DNA of 64,000 nt. Source: Chengkuizengella sp. SCS-71B. Lineage in GTDB: Bacteria; Bacillota; Bacilli; Paenibacillales; KCTC-33759. Shown piece after piece: positions 37,030 through 45,853 of the stretch. Position numbers and translations under genes: made by a program. A model generated the notes under the pieces. That model saw nothing but the letters and a program-made list of their open reading frames with translations, did no database searches and was not told where the DNA came from. The DNA is taken from positions 1,736,001-1,800,000 of the forward strand of contig NZ_JAZHSH010000001.1 of the NCBI RefSeq assembly GCF_040100845.1, read 5' to 3'. Numbering within the stretch: position 1 is the stretch's first letter; every line of letters starts with the position of its first letter.

Positions 37030-37109
37030 AAATCAAAACAGGTAAAGATGAGAAAACAGTCCGTTCAGTATTAAACGGACTTGTTAGAGATGGGTATATA
37101 GAAATGTAA
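36942..37109 (+). CDS. Winged-helix-like small protein (phage type)
   Basis: 55 residues from a TTG start: MLTDLERKVLRILYNFSHSK.. TGKDEKTVRSVLNGLVRDGY. The pattern fits a short winged helix. It overlaps the end of the YolD-like frame; a related fragment at 53048 has ATG at the same position, directly after the YolD stop. Possibly still translated, but isolated. Confidence 0.5.
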   Translation: MLTDLERKVLRILYNFSHSKRRMPTIPELEIKTGKDEKTVRSVLNGLVRDGYIEM

Positions 37110-37215
37110 GATGGTAACACTCAAAATATAAAGGTTAAATATATACTAGGGATTATGATTCACCTTTTAAATTTTAATACACTTATGCTAAAATCTTCTT
37201 TTGGGGAGGATAATT

Positions 37216-37820
37216 ATGAAATTTAAAATTATACTAGTAATGCTGTTTTTATTAATAGTAGTTGAATGCAATAATGGTAAAATTGAATCACAAGTAAAAT
37301 CAAATAAATTTATTTATGAAGACATGTGTATCAAGAGAATACATAATTCTAAAGAAGTTTGTTTTGGAATGGATAGAATAGATGCTGAGAAAATATTGGG
37401 TGTTGTACAAGATGAAGGGACTTTAGCAGTTGAATATGATCATGAAGTACTTATAGGTTACAAAGATGAAAAAGTAGCTCTATTCATTTAGGTATTGGTT
37501 CTGAGGGTGTATATCAAACAGCTCGTGGTGCTGAAATAGGAATGTCTAAAGAAGATATTAAAATGCTATACGGTAATAAAGATGTGGAATTAACTGAAAC
37601 TGAAATACTTCTTATTTATTTATATAATTTTGAAAGAGATTTGTTTTACCAATCAATGGGTGAATATTTTACAATAATTAAAACAATAATTAACGAGGAT
37701 AAGGAACCTGAACGATTGAAAAATATAATTCAATTTTCAATAGGAGTGGGTTTAGATGGATTATCTGATTCTCTATACATGAAAGATTCCAGAGACTATG
37801 AAAATGTGTACAAGGAGTAA
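37216..37820 (+). pseudogene. Small lipoprotein-like gene, frameshifted
   Basis: First part MKFKIILVMLFLLIVVECNN.. has a signal peptide with a weak lipobox (VVEC) and ends at 37491; after a frameshift around 37485 the second part continues GIGSEGVYQTARGAEIGMSK to 37820. Both parts contain a similar element (FGMDRIDAEKILG and GMSKEDIKMLYG), suggesting a duplicated domain. RBS GGGGAGGA upstream of 37216. Function unknown. Confidence 0.55.
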
Positions 37821-37825
37821 TTTAA

Positions 37826-38001
37826 TGACTAAAATCCAAAGATTAAGTTTACCCAAAGAACTAGAAACTTTCAGAGAACAAATACAAAATAGAGTGAAAC
37901 CATACATACAGATTTCCACTAAAAAACGATCTACTACAATTCATCAAAATAGAACACAAGTTCATGAATGGGAAAGAGATCAATATATGACTTTTTATTA
38001 A
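37826..38001 (+). pseudogene. DUF1963 (YwqG-like) N-terminus fused to glnA tail
   Basis: MTKIQRLSLPKELETFREQI.. RVKPYIQISTKK.STTIHQ resembles the first ~42 residues of YwqG/DUF1963 proteins. At 37949 it runs into the duplicated glnA 3' end and ends ERDQYMTFY, i.e. the last residues of glutamine synthetase. The rest of the DUF1963 gene is gone. This marks the right junction of the island. Confidence 0.65.
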
Positions 38002-38034
38002 GAGGTGAAACCCTTGGTGCCATTGGTATCGAGG
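37949..38034 (+). repeat. Right copy of 86-bp direct repeat (glnA 3' end)
   Basis: 85 of 86 bases match 28096-28181. It carries glnA's final 17 codons, stop and terminator, without the rest of the gene. Confidence 0.8.
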
Positions 38035-38161
38035 TTTTTTTGGGGGTAAAGTTATTGTTTAAGTAACTCAATAATATATTAGCATAAGGGGAGCCTCGAA
38101 AGGGGCTCTTTTTTACATTCAAGCCCATAGATAAGAGTCCAAGCAACTTGATTAGATTGTT

Positions 38162-38170
38162 CATAAGATA
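38162..38170 (+). promoter_or_regulatory. Sigma-K-like -10 (family A copy 3)
   Basis: CATAAGATA in the conserved leader. Confidence 0.6.
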
Positions 38171-38209
38171 TTAGGGATGGATAATTTAATGAGTTGGGAG
38201 GTAAATCTA

Positions 38210-38686
38210 ATGGGGTTAAAAAAAGAATCCTTTGCCGTAGCTGATACTGTTTCAGTATTGAATCCATATAATTTTGGAGATCCAGATGTAATTCGAATTC
38301 CTTTTGATGGCACACCTGTAAATGTACTTACAGTCGATGTGTGTGTTAAACAACCACAGGGTACACAGGTATCAATTGATTCGATGGCTCAAATCGTTGT
38401 AGTGGGTCAAACAGAACCAGGTGAAGGTGTAACTTTTGAAGTGAGATATGAGATCTTACGCAATGGTAATATCATTGCGACGATTAACGATGAAATGGAT
38501 TATTTGCCACCATCAGCACCAGAAAGATATACGAACTTCCCAAACTTTCCTGTAGTAGACAATAGTCCAATTGTTGGAATCAATACGTATGATCTTAGAT
38601 GTACATTACTGTCACAAACAGGAGTAAGTTTAAACGATTTGGGTGCTGCATCTCGAAGCTTAAAAGCAACAGTATTTGAATGCTAG
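38210..38686 (+). CDS. Family A spore-surface candidate, copy 3
   Basis: 158 residues (MGLKKESFAVADTVSVLNPY), with all family landmarks: VDVCVKQPQGTQVSIDSMAQ, YEILRNGNIIATINDEMDY, NFPNFPVVDN, SRSLKATVFEC. Terminal Cys present. This is the first copy to the right of the island junction, showing the family extends beyond the 86-bp repeats. ATG at 38210 behind GGGAGG. Confidence 0.75.
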   Translation: MGLKKESFAVADTVSVLNPYNFGDPDVIRIPFDGTPVNVLTVDVCVKQPQGTQVSIDSMAQIVVVGQTEPGEGVTFEVRYEILRNGNIIATINDEMDYLPPSAPERYTNFPNFPVVDNSPIVGINTYDLRCTLLSQTGVSLNDLGAASRSLKATVFEC

Positions 38687-38788
38687 ATACTAGTTTAAAA
38701 ATAAAATTTTATTGTCAAACGGTTAACAGGAAGGGCGAATAAAAATCAAATTTTATAGGCAGATGCCTTTTTAAATAAGGTGTAGGTC

Positions 38789-39879
38789 ATCACCGTAGCG
38801 CAAGGGGATAATTCTACCGGGGAGGGATTAGGTTCTCTTGCTAGAGGGTTAAACAGTCATGCGGAAGGATATATTACTCAGGCAGATGGGGAAAATGCCC
38901 ATTCTGAAGGTAGAAACACTAAGGCTACAGGGAATAACTCCCATGCGGAAGGAATAAACACACTTGCCCAAGGAGATAATTCCCATGCGGAAGGAGAAGG
39001 AGCAATTGCAACAGGTATCGGAGCTTATGCAGAGGGAAGAGATACAGAAGCTTCTGGTGTACAGTCTCATGCCGAAGGAGCGGAAACGATAGCATCAGGT
39101 ATCTTTGCTCATGCAGAGGGATTTCAATCAGAAGCTTCTGCTTAACAGACGTCTCATGCGGAAGGTACACTTACAGAAGCTTCGGGAGATGGCTCTCATG
39201 CCGAAGGAAACGGAACAGATACAAATAATAGGGTGAATGCGCATATTATGGGACGATCAGGTCAAGCGGTTGAAGATAACTCTTGGCATTTAGTCTTAAT
39301 GGCTCTGATGAATGGGAATACGGAGATGCATGTTTTGCAGGAAAAATTACTTCTGGTAGAGGATGCGATTTCGCTGAATTATTTTTAACGTTGGATGGTA
39401 AACCTATTGATAATGGATATTTTGTTACAACTGAAGGGAAGAAAATAAGAAAAGCTACGGATAAGGATAATTATATTTTAGGTGTAACCAGTGCTGTTCC
39501 TGGTTTTTTAACTGGCAGTTCAGGCTATGAATGGAATAAGCGATATATGACAGATGAGTGGGGACAGGTGTTATATGAGGAGGTTACTATCCCAGCGGAA
39601 AAAGATGAGAATGGTAACATCATTTTACCTGAGCAAATCGAAAAAAGACAAAAATTAAATCCAGAATATGATCCAGACAAACAATATATTCCAAGAGCAG
39701 AAAGAGCAGGATGGGAAGCTGTTGGATTAGTCGGTCAACTATTAGTGAGAGATGATGGAACAAGTGAAGTGAATGGGTTTTGCAAACCGAACGCTGAAGG
39801 TATTGCTACAAGAGCTCATAGTGGTTATCGAGTTTTAGAACGAACAGGTGAAAACCAAATTTTAATTATTGTAAAATAA
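38789..39879 (+). pseudogene. Decayed family B fibre gene
   Basis: The 5' end is missing: homology begins at TVAQGDNSTGEGLGSLARGL, about 12 repeats into an intact copy. About 13 repeats remain, interrupted by a TAA at 39143. A short deletion after NSWHLV and a frameshift near 39325 follow; then the Peptidase_G2 domain is readable (GDACFAGKITSGRGCDFAEL to the end NQILIIVK) from a different frame. No start or leader precedes it. Confidence 0.85.
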
Positions 39880-39899
39880 CATTAAAGGAGAGGAGTATA

Positions 39900-40065
39900 A
39901 TGGAAAGCGGAGAAAAATTAAGGGAAGATTTGTTAGAAAGAGCTAAGGATAAAATTCCGAGATCATAAAACAATGGAAGATAGAAGAGAACGAATAGATG
40001 AGCTCATTCAAAGGGTTGAAGATCGAAGTGTACAATCACTAAAAAGATTACAGGATAGAATTTAA
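39900..40065 (+). pseudogene. Decayed copy of the coiled-coil gene
   Basis: MESGEKLREDLLERAKDKI then frameshift and internal deletion; the end (RIDELIQRVEDRSVQSLKRL) matches the coiled-coil protein at 33031. It keeps the same order after a family B gene, while the GerPA/PF gene of this copy is lost. Confidence 0.8.
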
Positions 40066-40279
40066 AAGTAGTCTAGTTTGAAAATAAATTTTTATGATTA
40101 AACGGTTAGCAGAAAGGGCGTAGAAATGCGTTCTTTTTTTGTTGGGAAAATATCATCCATTGTGCTAGGGAAGGAAATAGCTTGCTTTAATATTATCTCA
40201 AATACCTATTAAAATATAACAGTTTGCTTTTTACATTCCAGTCCATAGATAAGAGTCCAAGCAACTTCATTAGATTGTT

Positions 40280-40288
40280 CATAAGATA
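40280..40288 (+). promoter_or_regulatory. Sigma-K-like -10 (family A copy 4)
   Basis: CATAAGATA in the conserved leader. Confidence 0.6.
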
Positions 40289-40326
40289 AGGTGAACGGAT
40301 AATTTATAAAGTTGGGAGGTAAGTTT

Positions 40327-40779
40327 ATGGGATTGAAAAAAGGTTCTTTTGTTGTTGCTGATACGGTTTCAGTAGATGATCCATATGATATTAGTGATCC
40401 AAATGTAATTGAACTTACTGCGCTAGATCCATCTGCAGATGTACTTACCATTGATGTGTGCGTAAAATCAAAAAATACAAAGGTGTGTATTGATTCAATG
40501 GCTCAAATAGCTATTCTAGATATTTCATCTAACTTTGTCACTTTTGAAATAACATATGAGATTCTACGTAATGACACTGTTATTGCAACGATCAATGATG
40601 AAATGGATTATGAATCTGTTGTTCAAGGAAGACATACAAACTTTCCAAACTTTCCTATAGTTGATGATACACCTGATCTTGGAGTTAATAGGTATGTGCT
40701 TAGATGTACAGATGAACTGTGCCTATCTAGGGTGACTGTCGGCTCTCGAAGCCTAAAAGCAACAGTATTTGAATGTTAG
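40327..40779 (+). CDS. Family A spore-surface candidate, copy 4
   Basis: 150 residues (MGLKKGSFVVADTVSVDDPY), ending SRSLKATVFEC. It is directly joined to a truncated copy: the ATG of the next frame overlaps its stop (ATGTTAG). The N-terminal half is close to copy 1; VCVKSKNTKVCIDSMAQIAI lacks the usual QPQ. ATG at 40327 behind GGGAGG. Confidence 0.75.
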   Translation: MGLKKGSFVVADTVSVDDPYDISDPNVIELTALDPSADVLTIDVCVKSKNTKVCIDSMAQIAILDISSNFVTFEITYEILRNDTVIATINDEMDYESVVQGRHTNFPNFPIVDDTPDLGVNRYVLRCTDELCLSRVTVGSRSLKATVFEC

Positions 40780-41087
40780 ATAGAACGCAGGTATCACTAG
40801 ATTCAATGGCTCAAATAGCTGTAGATGCGGCTACTTCATCACCTTTTGGAGTTTTATATAATATCCTGCGTAATGGTGATCTCATTGCAACAATTAATGA
40901 TGAAATGGATTATGTAGTCGCAAACGAAGGGAGACATACAAACTTTCCAAACTTCCCTATATTAGATAATAATCCAAGTGCTGGAATCAATACGTATGAT
41001 CTGGTTTGTATATTATCACTTTCAGGAGGAGCCAATGTTACTTATGTTGCATCCCGAAGCCTAAAAGCCACTGTATTTGAATGCTAG
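40773..41087 (+). CDS. Family A, N-terminally truncated tandem copy
   Basis: 104 residues beginning MLDRTQVSLDSMAQIAV, i.e. lacking the first ~50 residues of the family, then complete through RHTNFPNFPILDNNPSAGIN to SRSLKATVFEC. No leader or RBS of its own; it could be made only by coupling to copy 4. The joint suggests a deletion between two tandem copies. It may be a pseudogene. Confidence 0.6.
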   Translation: MLDRTQVSLDSMAQIAVDAATSSPFGVLYNILRNGDLIATINDEMDYVVANEGRHTNFPNFPILDNNPSAGINTYDLVCILSLSGGANVTYVASRSLKATVFEC

Positions 41088-41262
41088 ATGCTAGTTTGAA
41101 AATAAAATTTTATGATTAAACGGTTAACAGAAAGAGCGTAGAAATACGTTCTTTTTTTGTTGGGAAACTATCATTCATTGTGCTAGGGGAGGGAAGCAGG
41201 GTGATAAAAAAAGTTATAGTAGTTTTTTTGTTACAAAATATTCAGTTAATTTCCATATATTT

Positions 41263-41766
41263 ATGAATGATTTTAGAATATTTTGTGTGATATATTATCC
41301 CGGTTCACAAAATAAAATATATATTGGGAAATCTGCAATAAAGGAGTTTGCTAATCCTGATGCTAATTTAGAAGATATTCTTTTAGCGTTCACAGCATTC
41401 GTACTAGGGCCTGGTGCTCCTAAGTATAAAAGTAAAAATATAACGTGGACTAATTATAAGTTTAAGCATGTTGCTCAAAAAAATTTATCATGGAGTGTTA
41501 TTAGAAAATCTACAAAAAATGGACCCGCAAAATATATTAAAGGAATAGACTATGAGTCATTAGAGAGAGATGTTTGGGATGAAGGGATTAAAGTAACGAA
41601 TGGGAAAACTTGGAAAGTTATGGAGTTCGATTATGTAGTTGGTGCTAAGTATGGTAAGCACACTAAATATGTAAGAGTAGAATGGACTGAGGGAACAATT
41701 CATGGTCATCCAATCACTAAGGACGAGTTTAGGAAATATACAAAACAAAATAAAAGGAGAGGCTTT
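41263..41766 (+). CDS. Polymorphic-toxin-like C-terminal fragment
   Basis: 168 residues (MNDFRIFCVIYYPGSQNKIY..), no RBS or signal. The end (MEFDYVVGAKYGKHTKYVRV, then EWTEGTIHGHPITKDEFRKY) resembles the C-terminal catalytic domain of secreted polymorphic toxins; no exact class can be named. The reading frame continues without a stop into the next, immunity-like part (41767-42087). It is probably a displaced toxin tip without its delivery region. The family assignment is inference. Confidence 0.4.
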
Positions 41767-42087
41767 ATGTTTGAAGATATTAATTTTAAAAATGGAAAAA
41801 TTGTTTATAATGATTTCCAAATTGATCCATTATTATCATTTGAAAAACAAGCAGATAATTTAAAAGAAGATATGTTTCAAGTTGAATTTTTAAATAATTA
41901 TACTATTGATATAGGATGGTACCCTTGTACTACAGATATTAATGGTAATTTTATTATTTATATTATTAAAGAATATAATTGGGAAGAACCTTTGCTTAAA
42001 GCAAGTTGTAGAACTATTGAGGAATTAAAACAACATTTAATTAAATGTGTAAATATTGTAGAATCTCAATTAGATACTTATGAATAA
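41767..42087 (+). CDS. Immunity-like protein, in frame with toxin fragment
   Basis: 106 residues from an internal ATG (MFEDINFKNGKIVYNDFQID..) with a strong RBS AAAAGGAGAGG 5 bases upstream, within the preceding frame. It is acidic, with the size and pattern (W-rich beta strands, C-terminal helix) of small immunity proteins. Because the upstream frame has no stop, either a fusion or an independent start is possible; the RBS favours independent translation. Confidence 0.5.
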   Translation: MFEDINFKNGKIVYNDFQIDPLLSFEKQADNLKEDMFQVEFLNNYTIDIGWYPCTTDINGNFIIYIIKEYNWEEPLLKASCRTIEELKQHLIKCVNIVESQLDTYE

Positions 42088-42299
42088 TTCATAATATACA
42101 ATTTTCGTTAAGGACTACAAGTAATGAATGATCAGTTCATTTCTCGTGGTTCTTTTAATTTTCTCAAATTTTAGCTTCCATTAAAAAATCTATTAAACAA
42201 GAGTAGATGAAGAAAAGAATAGTTTAATTTATTTTTTGGTTCAATCTCAAAGTCTTTTCCAACAAATACCTTTGTTAGAAAGGGTGATAAGATAATGTC

Positions 42300-42608
42300 A
42301 TGAACAAAGCAGATAAGAAGAAATTTTATGATAGTCAAACCTGAAAAGATTGTAGAAAGCTTGTATTAATAAGAGACAACTATCTATGTCAGATATGTAT
42401 AAAACAAAACAAGATAACTCTAGCAGATATATTACACCATTTAGAACACTTAGAAGATAATCCAGATAAAGCGTTACACATGGATAATCTATTAAGTGTT
42501 TGTTCGTCGTGCCATAATAAAGGACACCCAGAGAAAGGGAAGAAGGACCAGAGAAAGAAGAAAGCTAGACGAATCAAAGTAATAGAAGTAAAGGCGAATG
42601 TGAAGTGA
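42300..42608 (+). pseudogene. Phage HNH endonuclease with internal stop
   Basis: 103 codons: MNKADKKKFYDSQT, a TGA (probably from TGG), then KDCRKLVLIRDNYLCQICIK, HHLEHLEDNP, and NLLSVCSSCHNKGH, the HNH core with its zinc Cys pairs. This gene type sits next to terminase in phage genomes. A short piece after it (42626-42715, NAKCVNCDDE) is interrupted by the IS insertion. Confidence 0.8.
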
Positions 42609-42706
42609 TATAAGGAAGTAAGATAATGAATGCAAAATGTGTAAATTGTGATGATGAATAAGGATAAAAAACACTCTGATAATTGGACTTATTGCTTAAA
42701 GAAGAG

Positions 42707-42715
42707 TATCTGGAA
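42707..42715. repeat. Target-site duplication, left of IS
   Basis: TATCTGGAA, repeated at 44223-44231. Confidence 0.85.
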
Positions 42716-44222
42716 CATTAGCGTTGCAAAAAAAGCAACATAGTTTGTAAAATAAGTAATTTAGAAAAATTTTACAATTTTCTTTTTGAGAAATTAGGAA
42801 AAAAGTGAAGAGGTCAGAAAATGACGCGTTAATCCATTTTTTGGATGTTATTTCTTTCCCTAATTTATCTTTTCTTTGGCTTGATGATACCTACCGATGT
42901 ATTTAATCTCGGAGGTGGTTTCACCGATCGAGGCACTTTCTGTCTCCCCTTTGAGTTTCGAGTAGGTTTCAGATGAAGTTCACTCAACATAACGGACCAC
43001 TTTTTATCCCAACAAGTTCGTAGACATTGTAGTACATCCCAGGTACTTAGTTTAGTTCTGCTTCCTAGCTCAATATACATGGCAATTGCATAGGCGATGA
43101 GTACAATAAAAATTTGATTCCAAATTCCTTGAGGTTCATAGCTGTATAGTTTTACAAGACGTAGGTGTTGCTTCAACCATTTAAAGAATAATTCAATAAG
43201 CCATCGTTGACGATAAATATCTGCAATCTCTGTTGCACTTAAGTCAAAACAAGAGGTAGCTATTCTATATTTACGTTCTTTTTCATCCATAAACTCTACA
43301 AGTCTTATGCTTTTTTCCGTTTGTGTATACGCACTTCCTAATTGGATGATCGCGTCCCGAATAATGTGGGTGTCCGGTGGAACAGGCAGTTCTTCCTCAA
43401 CCCTTAAAACCCCATGCTTTTCATTAATACGCATCACGAAGCGAACATTGTCTTCGATCCACTGATCGAACTGTGCGTATTTTACATAACCACGATCCAT
43501 AACGTATATGGTGTCGTGATCTTCCACTAGGATATCCATGGTTTCACAATCATTCACATTTCCTGTTGAAGGGATCGCTTTTTCTGGAATGACTCTTCCA
43601 TTTGGAAGAGAAAGCACACGCATATGAATCTTGACTTGGGTCGATTTATGATTAATCTTCGCCCAATTAGCTAAAGTAGCAGGAAGCTTCAAGCTAGTAG
43701 AATCAAGAATCCGAAGTGGGCCGACTCTGCTACAAGCGATAGAAGTTTTAGACTTTACTTTACCGATCATTTCAAAGAATAACGCTTCTAACATTTCTGT
43801 AGGTAGTTCTCTTATTCGACGTGAGAGTTGAGACGGACTAATACTTGGTAGATCTAGACTTTGCTGAAGAGCTTCACTGGTACGTAATTCTCTTGAAATT
43901 TGTTTATAATTTTCCCAATTCGCAATTTGAGAGGCTAGAAATAACTTGATACTTTTTATCGTAGTTAACTTATGCGTACGATAGTCTGCAATAGGAAAAA
44001 GGAAATTTTCCTTCGAAATCAAAGAAAAACATTGACAAATGGTATGGAAATTGTGTATGTTACCCATGGTTGGCTCCTTTTGTTTAGATTATGGGTAACG
44101 CGTCCTTATCTTTACAATAGGAGTTTTTTTATGATAATTCCATGAAAATCACATCATAAATTCCATTTTTAGTAAATTATACTCATTTTATTTTCTATGT
44201 TATCTTTGATGCAACGCTAGTG
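42716..44222 (-). mobile_element. IS4-family insertion sequence, 1,507 bp, complete
   Basis: Terminal inverted repeats begin CATTAGCGTTGCA at the left and CACTAGCGTTGCA (reverse complement) at the right, with similarity continuing for about 28 bases. A 9-bp target duplication (TATCTGGAA) flanks the element. One transposase gene fills it. Confidence 0.88.
42865..44067 (-). CDS. IS4-family transposase
   Basis: 400-residue DDE transposase. First Asp in RILDSTSLKLP, second in YVMDRGYVKYAQFD, Glu in the Y-(2)R-(3)E-(6)K signature: YRQRWLIELFFKWLKQHL. Intact, with RBS AAAAGGAG and a basic tail. The complete frame, inverted repeats and fresh target duplication suggest recent insertion. Confidence 0.93.
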   Translation of the reverse strand: MGNIHNFHTICQCFSLISKENFLFPIADYRTHKLTTIKSIKLFLASQIANWENYKQISRELRTSEALQQSLDLPSISPSQLSRRIRELPTEMLEALFFEMIGKVKSKTSIACSRVGPLRILDSTSLKLPATLANWAKINHKSTQVKIHMRVLSLPNGRVIPEKAIPSTGNVNDCETMDILVEDHDTIYVMDRGYVKYAQFDQWIEDNVRFVMRINEKHGVLRVEEELPVPPDTHIIRDAIIQLGSAYTQTEKSIRLVEFMDEKERKYRIATSCFDLSATEIADIYRQRWLIELFFKWLKQHLRLVKLYSYEPQGIWNQIFIVLIAYAIAMYIELGSRTKLSTWDVLQCLRTCWDKKWSVMLSELHLKPTRNSKGRQKVPRSVKPPPRLNTSVGIIKPKKR

Positions 44223-44231
44223 TATCTGGAA
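44223..44231. repeat. Target-site duplication, right of IS
   Basis: TATCTGGAA, matching 42707-42715. Confidence 0.85.
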
Positions 44232-44343
44232 GCGTTATTTGAGATTTTCTCTTTCTAAGTTAATATTATCCATAGACCACATACAAAGAAAATATTAAAG
44301 TAGAATGACATGCTACAACAAAGAAATGGGAGGATTTAAAGAT

Positions 44344-45012
44344 ATGGAAAAGAAAGTTTTGGGATGGATTTTTATACCATACATTATGGTGTTTTTATAC
44401 TGGAAAAAAATATCTATTGTTCCTAAAGTTCTTGGGACTTTTTGGGCTGTTTATCTAATTTTTTTTGTAGTTACTAATTTAAATAGCTATATGGAAACAG
44501 TACATACTTCTACTATTCATTTAACTGATAGTCAAAAAAAATGGATTAATACTGATCTTAATGAAAACACGATTAAAGAAGAATTAGAAATGGTTACAAG
44601 TGAAAAAGAGATTTATATAGATGAAGTTGAAGTAAAGTTTATTGAGGTTCAAAAAGATTCCATTAATATTCATGTGAATTACATAGCTTTTGATGAAACG
44701 GATTTTATTGAAACTATAGCACATACAATGGCTCTGTATAGTGAGGTTTTATTTCTACATCCGAAAACGGAAGAAGTCACTTTATCTGGTTATACCTTAT
44801 TAATGAATGAAGAAGGGAATCTAGCAGAAGAAAAAGTTGTAAATATAACATGGCTAGAAAAAACTTCAGATAAACTAAATTATGAAAACTTTTCTGAAAA
44901 GGTAGAGTTTAATTATACATCAGTTTTTAACTTAGCAGATTCTTATATAATTCATCCTGCTATATTTTCAAACCTAAAAGGAAAGCCAGGTAACTTTATG
45001 TTTAGTAGATAG
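44344..45012 (+). CDS. Membrane-anchored protein of unknown function
   Basis: 222 residues. Two N-terminal membrane segments (about 6-20 and 30-48) and an outer domain from ~residue 60 with no recognised family (LTDSQKKWINTDLNENTIKE..). Start ATG at 44344 follows GGGAGG by 10 bases. Followed by a GGGCGC/GCGCTC terminator identical to that before the first family A gene. Confidence 0.55.
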   Translation: MEKKVLGWIFIPYIMVFLYWKKISIVPKVLGTFWAVYLIFFVVTNLNSYMETVHTSTIHLTDSQKKWINTDLNENTIKEELEMVTSEKEIYIDEVEVKFIEVQKDSINIHVNYIAFDETDFIETIAHTMALYSEVLFLHPKTEEVTLSGYTLLMNEEGNLAEEKVVNITWLEKTSDKLNYENFSEKVEFNYTSVFNLADSYIIHPAIFSNLKGKPGNFMFSR

Positions 45013-45113
45013 CCCCCTACTCTTAAACTCAGAAGTATAAGAAGGGCGCACATAAGCGCTCTTTTTCCATTCCAGCCCATAGATAAGAGTCCAAGCAACT
45101 TGATTAAATTGTT

Positions 45114-45122
45114 CATAAGATA
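45114..45122 (+). promoter_or_regulatory. Sigma-K-like -10 (family A copy 5)
   Basis: CATAAGATA in the conserved leader. Confidence 0.6.
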
Positions 45123-45159
45123 GAATGAATAGAAATTTATAAAGTTGGGAGGGAAGTTT

Positions 45160-45624
45160 ATGGGATTAAAGAAAGGACCTTTTGTTGTGGCTCAAACTTT
45201 CTCAGTATTAGACCCGTATGATCCTGCGGATGAAAATATAATTGTACTTCTTAGTGATGGTGATTTTGAGATTGTAGCTACTGTCGATGTATGTGTTACA
45301 CAGCCAAAGAAAACACAGATCTGTATTGATTCAATGGCTCAAATTGCTGTAATATCAGAGGATTCAACTTTTGAATTGACATATGAACTTTTGCGTAATG
45401 GTATTGTCATTGCAACGATCAATGATGAAATGGATTATGAGCCACCATTAGGTACCGATGGGAGACATACAAACTTTCCAAACTTTCCATTAGTGGATAA
45501 TAAATCGAGTGCTGGAATCAATAAATATGAACTCAGAGTTACACGGGTTTCAACATCGGGAGCAGAAGATCTTGTTGTTTTTGTAGGCTCCAGAAGCCTG
45601 AAAGCAACAGTATTTGAATGCTAG
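45160..45624 (+). CDS. Family A spore-surface candidate, copy 5
   Basis: 154 residues (MGLKKGPFVVAQTFSVLDPY). It belongs to the TFSVLDPYDP subgroup, with copies 7 and 8, sharing NIIVLLSDGDFEIVATVDVC. Ends SRSLKATVFEC. As with copy 2, it is directly followed by a family B fibre gene, so the A-B pair is a repeated unit. ATG at 45160 behind GGGAGG. Confidence 0.75.
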   Translation: MGLKKGPFVVAQTFSVLDPYDPADENIIVLLSDGDFEIVATVDVCVTQPKKTQICIDSMAQIAVISEDSTFELTYELLRNGIVIATINDEMDYEPPLGTDGRHTNFPNFPLVDNKSSAGINKYELRVTRVSTSGAEDLVVFVGSRSLKATVFEC

Positions 45625-45853
45625 ATGCCAGTTTGAAAATAAAATATTATGATTAAACGGTTAACAGAAAGGGCGTAGAAATACGTTCTTTTTTTGTTGG
45701 GAAACTATCATCCATTGTGCTAGAACTACTTCATATTTTCAAATAAAAATTAATTTTTATAGGCAGATGCCCACTCGTTTAGGCTAATGACTACATATTT
45801 TGTAATAAGGACATTTAATATGTTTTTCTAACAAAATATAGGATGTGAGATAC

